Shown one piece after another: positions 22,555-24,419 of a stretch of 24,419 bases of DNA. A program made the translations under genes and the position numbers. Origin of the DNA: Methanobacterium sp. (lineage in GTDB: Archaea; Methanobacteriota; Methanobacteria; Methanobacteriales; Methanobacteriaceae); assembly GCA_015661405.1 (NCBI GenBank), contig JACWMK010000033.1:1-24419 (forward strand). Reading direction: 5' to 3'. The notes beneath the pieces were generated by a model that was not told the origin of the DNA, made no database searches, and saw nothing but the letters and a program-made list of their open reading frames with translations. How positions within the stretch are numbered: position 1 is the first letter of the stretch; every line of letters starts with the position of its first letter.

Positions 22555-23925
22555 TTATTGCTCCATCAACTTTTTAGAAGTTAAATCGAATACTGGACTT
22601 GAAACTGATGCATCAACTTCTTTTGCAAAGCTTATAAAACCGTTGAAACCCGCGAATGCAGATATACGATCGTGGTTAAAATCACAAAATGGAATTCCGA
22701 GCTTTAAAGAGATGTACTTTTCCTTAGCTCCAGATATAAGTAGATTTGGTTGGTATTTTTTTAGTAGTAGAGCTAATTCGTTTGAATTTGCATCATCTAC
22801 AATTACTGTACCATCTCTTACGGTGTCTTTAATTCTTTCATAATCTTCTTTCATTCCATTCTTTGTTCCGGACATTATTACATCCATACCTAATTCTTCA
22901 AAAGCTCTTACCAGAGACCATGCTTTATTACCGCCCACATACAATGCAACAGTTTTCCCGGTTAATCTTTCTTTATATTCTTCTATTTTATGTTCTACAT
23001 CATTTAATCCTGATTTAATTATTTCCTCTGTCCTTTCCATCATTTCTTCGTCATCAAAGAAATCTGCAACGTCTCTTAAGGAGTTAATGGTTTGTTTTAT
23101 TCCAAAGAAATTTACTTTTATAGAAGGTATTCCATACTTCTTTTCCATTTTATCCGCCAGATAATTTGAAGATTTCTGGCATTGGACTATATTGAGCTTA
23201 GCTCCATGTGCTTGAGCTATTTCATCTACATATGAATCCCCGGTAATAGTGCTTATTATATTAACACCCATCTCTTTAAAAAGAGGTTTTATTCCCCAGA
23301 GATCCCCTGCAACGTTGAATTCACCGACAATGTTGATGTCATATGGTGTGGTTTTTTCCAGTTCCTTTGTACCAATTACATAATCTAGTAATGCATCACA
23401 GCCTATCCAATGTCCTTTAGTCTTATTATAATCCTGAAAACCTTCTGATTGAACTGGCACAATTCGAATTCCAGTTATTTCCTCTGATTTTTTGCAGACT
23501 GCTTTTATATCGTCTCCAATTACGCCTGAAACACAAGTAGCATATACAAATATTGCTCCAGGATTGTATAGTTTGTTAAGTTCAATTATGGTTTCAAATA
23601 GTTTTCTTTCACCTCCAAAGATTATATCTTTCTCCCCCATATCTGTAGAACATCCTTTTTTGTAAAGATTTGATCTGGAGGATTTGCTACCCCTTATATC
23701 CCATGTACAAGAGGCGCAGCCTATGGGTCCATGTATCAAATGAAGTGAATCAGTTATTGGCATCAATACGATTCTTGCTCCACCAAAAACACAAGTTCTC
23801 TGAGTAACTGTACCTGGTAAAGTGGCTTTATTACAATCAGGAATGGATATATCATCCCCTTTTATGCACATATGCTTTTTACGAGATTCAAATGTATCAA
23901 TTATTGATTCAATTTTTGGTTCCAT
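22555..23925 (-). CDS. nifE: Nitrogenase cofactor scaffold protein NifE
   Basis: NifE is the alpha-like partner of NifN in the cofactor-maturation complex. I prefer ATG 23925, which has AGAGGT seven nt upstream (23933-23938), over the in-frame ATG 23949. This gives 456 aa, close to the usual length. Cys45 (RTCVFGGA), Cys70 (HGPIGCASC) and Cys131 (YATCVSGVIGDD) match the three cluster-binding cysteines of Azotobacter NifE in order and spacing. The run LMPITDSLHLIHGPIGC and WDIRGSKSS are diagnostic for NifE rather than NifD. An N-terminal CIKGDDISIPDC segment supplies two more cysteines. It lies 53 nt after nifK and 5 nt before nifN in one operon. Confidence 0.92.
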   Translation of the reverse strand: MEPKIESIIDTFESRKKHMCIKGDDISIPDCNKATLPGTVTQRTCVFGGARIVLMPITDSLHLIHGPIGCASCTWDIRGSKSSRSNLYKKGCSTDMGEKDIIFGGERKLFETIIELNKLYNPGAIFVYATCVSGVIGDDIKAVCKKSEEITGIRIVPVQSEGFQDYNKTKGHWIGCDALLDYVIGTKELEKTTPYDINIVGEFNVAGDLWGIKPLFKEMGVNIISTITGDSYVDEIAQAHGAKLNIVQCQKSSNYLADKMEKKYGIPSIKVNFFGIKQTINSLRDVADFFDDEEMMERTEEIIKSGLNDVEHKIEEYKERLTGKTVALYVGGNKAWSLVRAFEELGMDVIMSGTKNGMKEDYERIKDTVRDGTVIVDDANSNELALLLKKYQPNLLISGAKEKYISLKLGIPFCDFNHDRISAFAGFNGFISFAKEVDASVSSPVFDLTSKKLMEQ

Positions 23926-23978
23926 ATGTAATACCTCTAAAATTCTCATTTATTCCTAAAAATTTCTCCTCTTTTTTT

Positions 23979-24419
23979 TTATTGTTGAAGTTTCCAATGT
24001 TCATGTTCATAGTATTTCTCGAGTATAGTGTTAGTTATTAAATCTATGAGGTGTATACCTCCATTGTATCCAACAATAGGGCGTCTGTGATATCCTACGC
24101 GATCATATACTGGGAAACCCACCCTTATCAATGGAATTCCATATTCTTTAGCCATGAGTCTTGCATCCGAGTTACCTATCATGAGGTCTACAGGATTATC
24201 TTTTAAATAAACTTCCATAGCCCTTAAATCCTGTCCTACCATGGTATCTATCTCAGCACCTGTTTCTTTTGCAACTTTCTCTATGTCTTTAACGAATTCT
24301 TTATTATCAGACCCTGTTAGAACCAGTTTAGGTTCCATACCAAGTTCACCTACAAATCTAGCAATTCCAGATGTGATTTCAGGATCTCCATAGATTGCAG
24401 CTGTACGGCCATGCAGATA
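23979..24419 (-). CDS. nifK: Nitrogenase MoFe protein beta chain NifK, C-terminal part
   Basis: This is the last 146 residues of the nitrogenase beta chain; the frame is open to the window edge, so the 5' end is missing only because of the cut. LHGRTAAIYGDPEITSGIARFVGELG, IGNSDARLMAKEYGIPLIRVGFPVYDR and YNGGIHLIDLITNTILEKYY are the conserved C-terminal NifK segments. Only the end of the third domain is visible, and no P-cluster ligand lies in this part. nifE follows directly. nifD, nifI2, nifI1 and nifH are expected upstream, outside the window, as in other methanogens. Confidence 0.9.
   Translation of the reverse strand, partial: YLHGRTAAIYGDPEITSGIARFVGELGMEPKLVLTGSDNKEFVKDIEKVAKETGAEIDTMVGQDLRAMEVYLKDNPVDLMIGNSDARLMAKEYGIPLIRVGFPVYDRVGYHRRPIVGYNGGIHLIDLITNTILEKYYEHEHWKLQQ

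Noticed and set aside
1..24419. CRISPR array, insertion sequence or integrated element
   Set aside because: No regularly spaced direct repeats, transposase or integrase motifs, or attachment-site duplications were seen. The inverted repeats present are short and single.

Overview
The window looks like the chromosome of a diazotrophic methanogenic archaeon, probably Methanobacterium or a close relative. This is inferred from gene content and signals, not from a database search. The DNA is very AT-rich. Start codons follow archaeal Shine-Dalgarno sites (GGTGAT / GGAGGTG type), with frequent TTG or GTG starts, and several genes have TATA boxes about 25 nt before the expected transcript start. 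The gene set includes a methanogen-type nif operon, an archaeal inositol-1-phosphate synthase, a fused ADP-forming acyl-CoA synthetase and a DUF2769 cysteine-rich protein.

Layout. (1) 397-2481 (+) is the ADP-forming acetyl-CoA synthetase, followed by a small hypothetical gene and a newly noted 31-residue membrane peptide (3169-3264). (2) 3610-5269 (-) holds an NmrA-type NAD(P)-binding gene broken by two frame changes and an intact SDR dehydrogenase. (3) 5709-6624 holds a small hypothetical gene and the wreck of a TetR-type regulator. The wreck lies divergently from the intact operon 7136-9601 (+), which encodes a 14-TM DHA2-type MFS transporter and a membrane-anchored PstS-like phosphate-binding protein. 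(4) 9801-10439 (+) is an unrecognised coiled-coil protein. (5) 10821-12532 (-) is a two-gene DrrAB-type ABC exporter. Opposite it is 12798-14165 (+), a metallo-beta-lactamase/double-rhodanese protein with a degenerate metal motif. (6) 14180-17044 holds an AlkD-like DNA glycosylase, a 4-TM protein, a 47-residue zinc-ribbon protein behind a 12-bp inverted repeat, and the DUF2769 protein. (7) 17364-18467 (+) is inositol-1-phosphate synthase, which converges on the nif side. (8) 18496-24419 (-) reads, in transcription order: nifK (3' end only), nifE, nifN, nifX, a 2[4Fe-4S] ferredoxin and a molybdopterin oxidoreductase. nifH, nifI and nifD would be expected beyond the right edge.

How the genes fit together. 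NifE and NifN form the scaffold on which the FeMo-cofactor is matured, and NifX carries cofactor or its precursor. Ferredoxin is a plausible electron carrier for nitrogenase or for the adjacent molybdopterin enzyme, which may be a nif-linked accessory with an unknown substrate. The MFS/PstS pair, the DrrAB pair and the lost TetR regulator make the centre of the window a transport region with decaying regulation. No transposase, integrase, CRISPR array, rRNA or tRNA was recognised.
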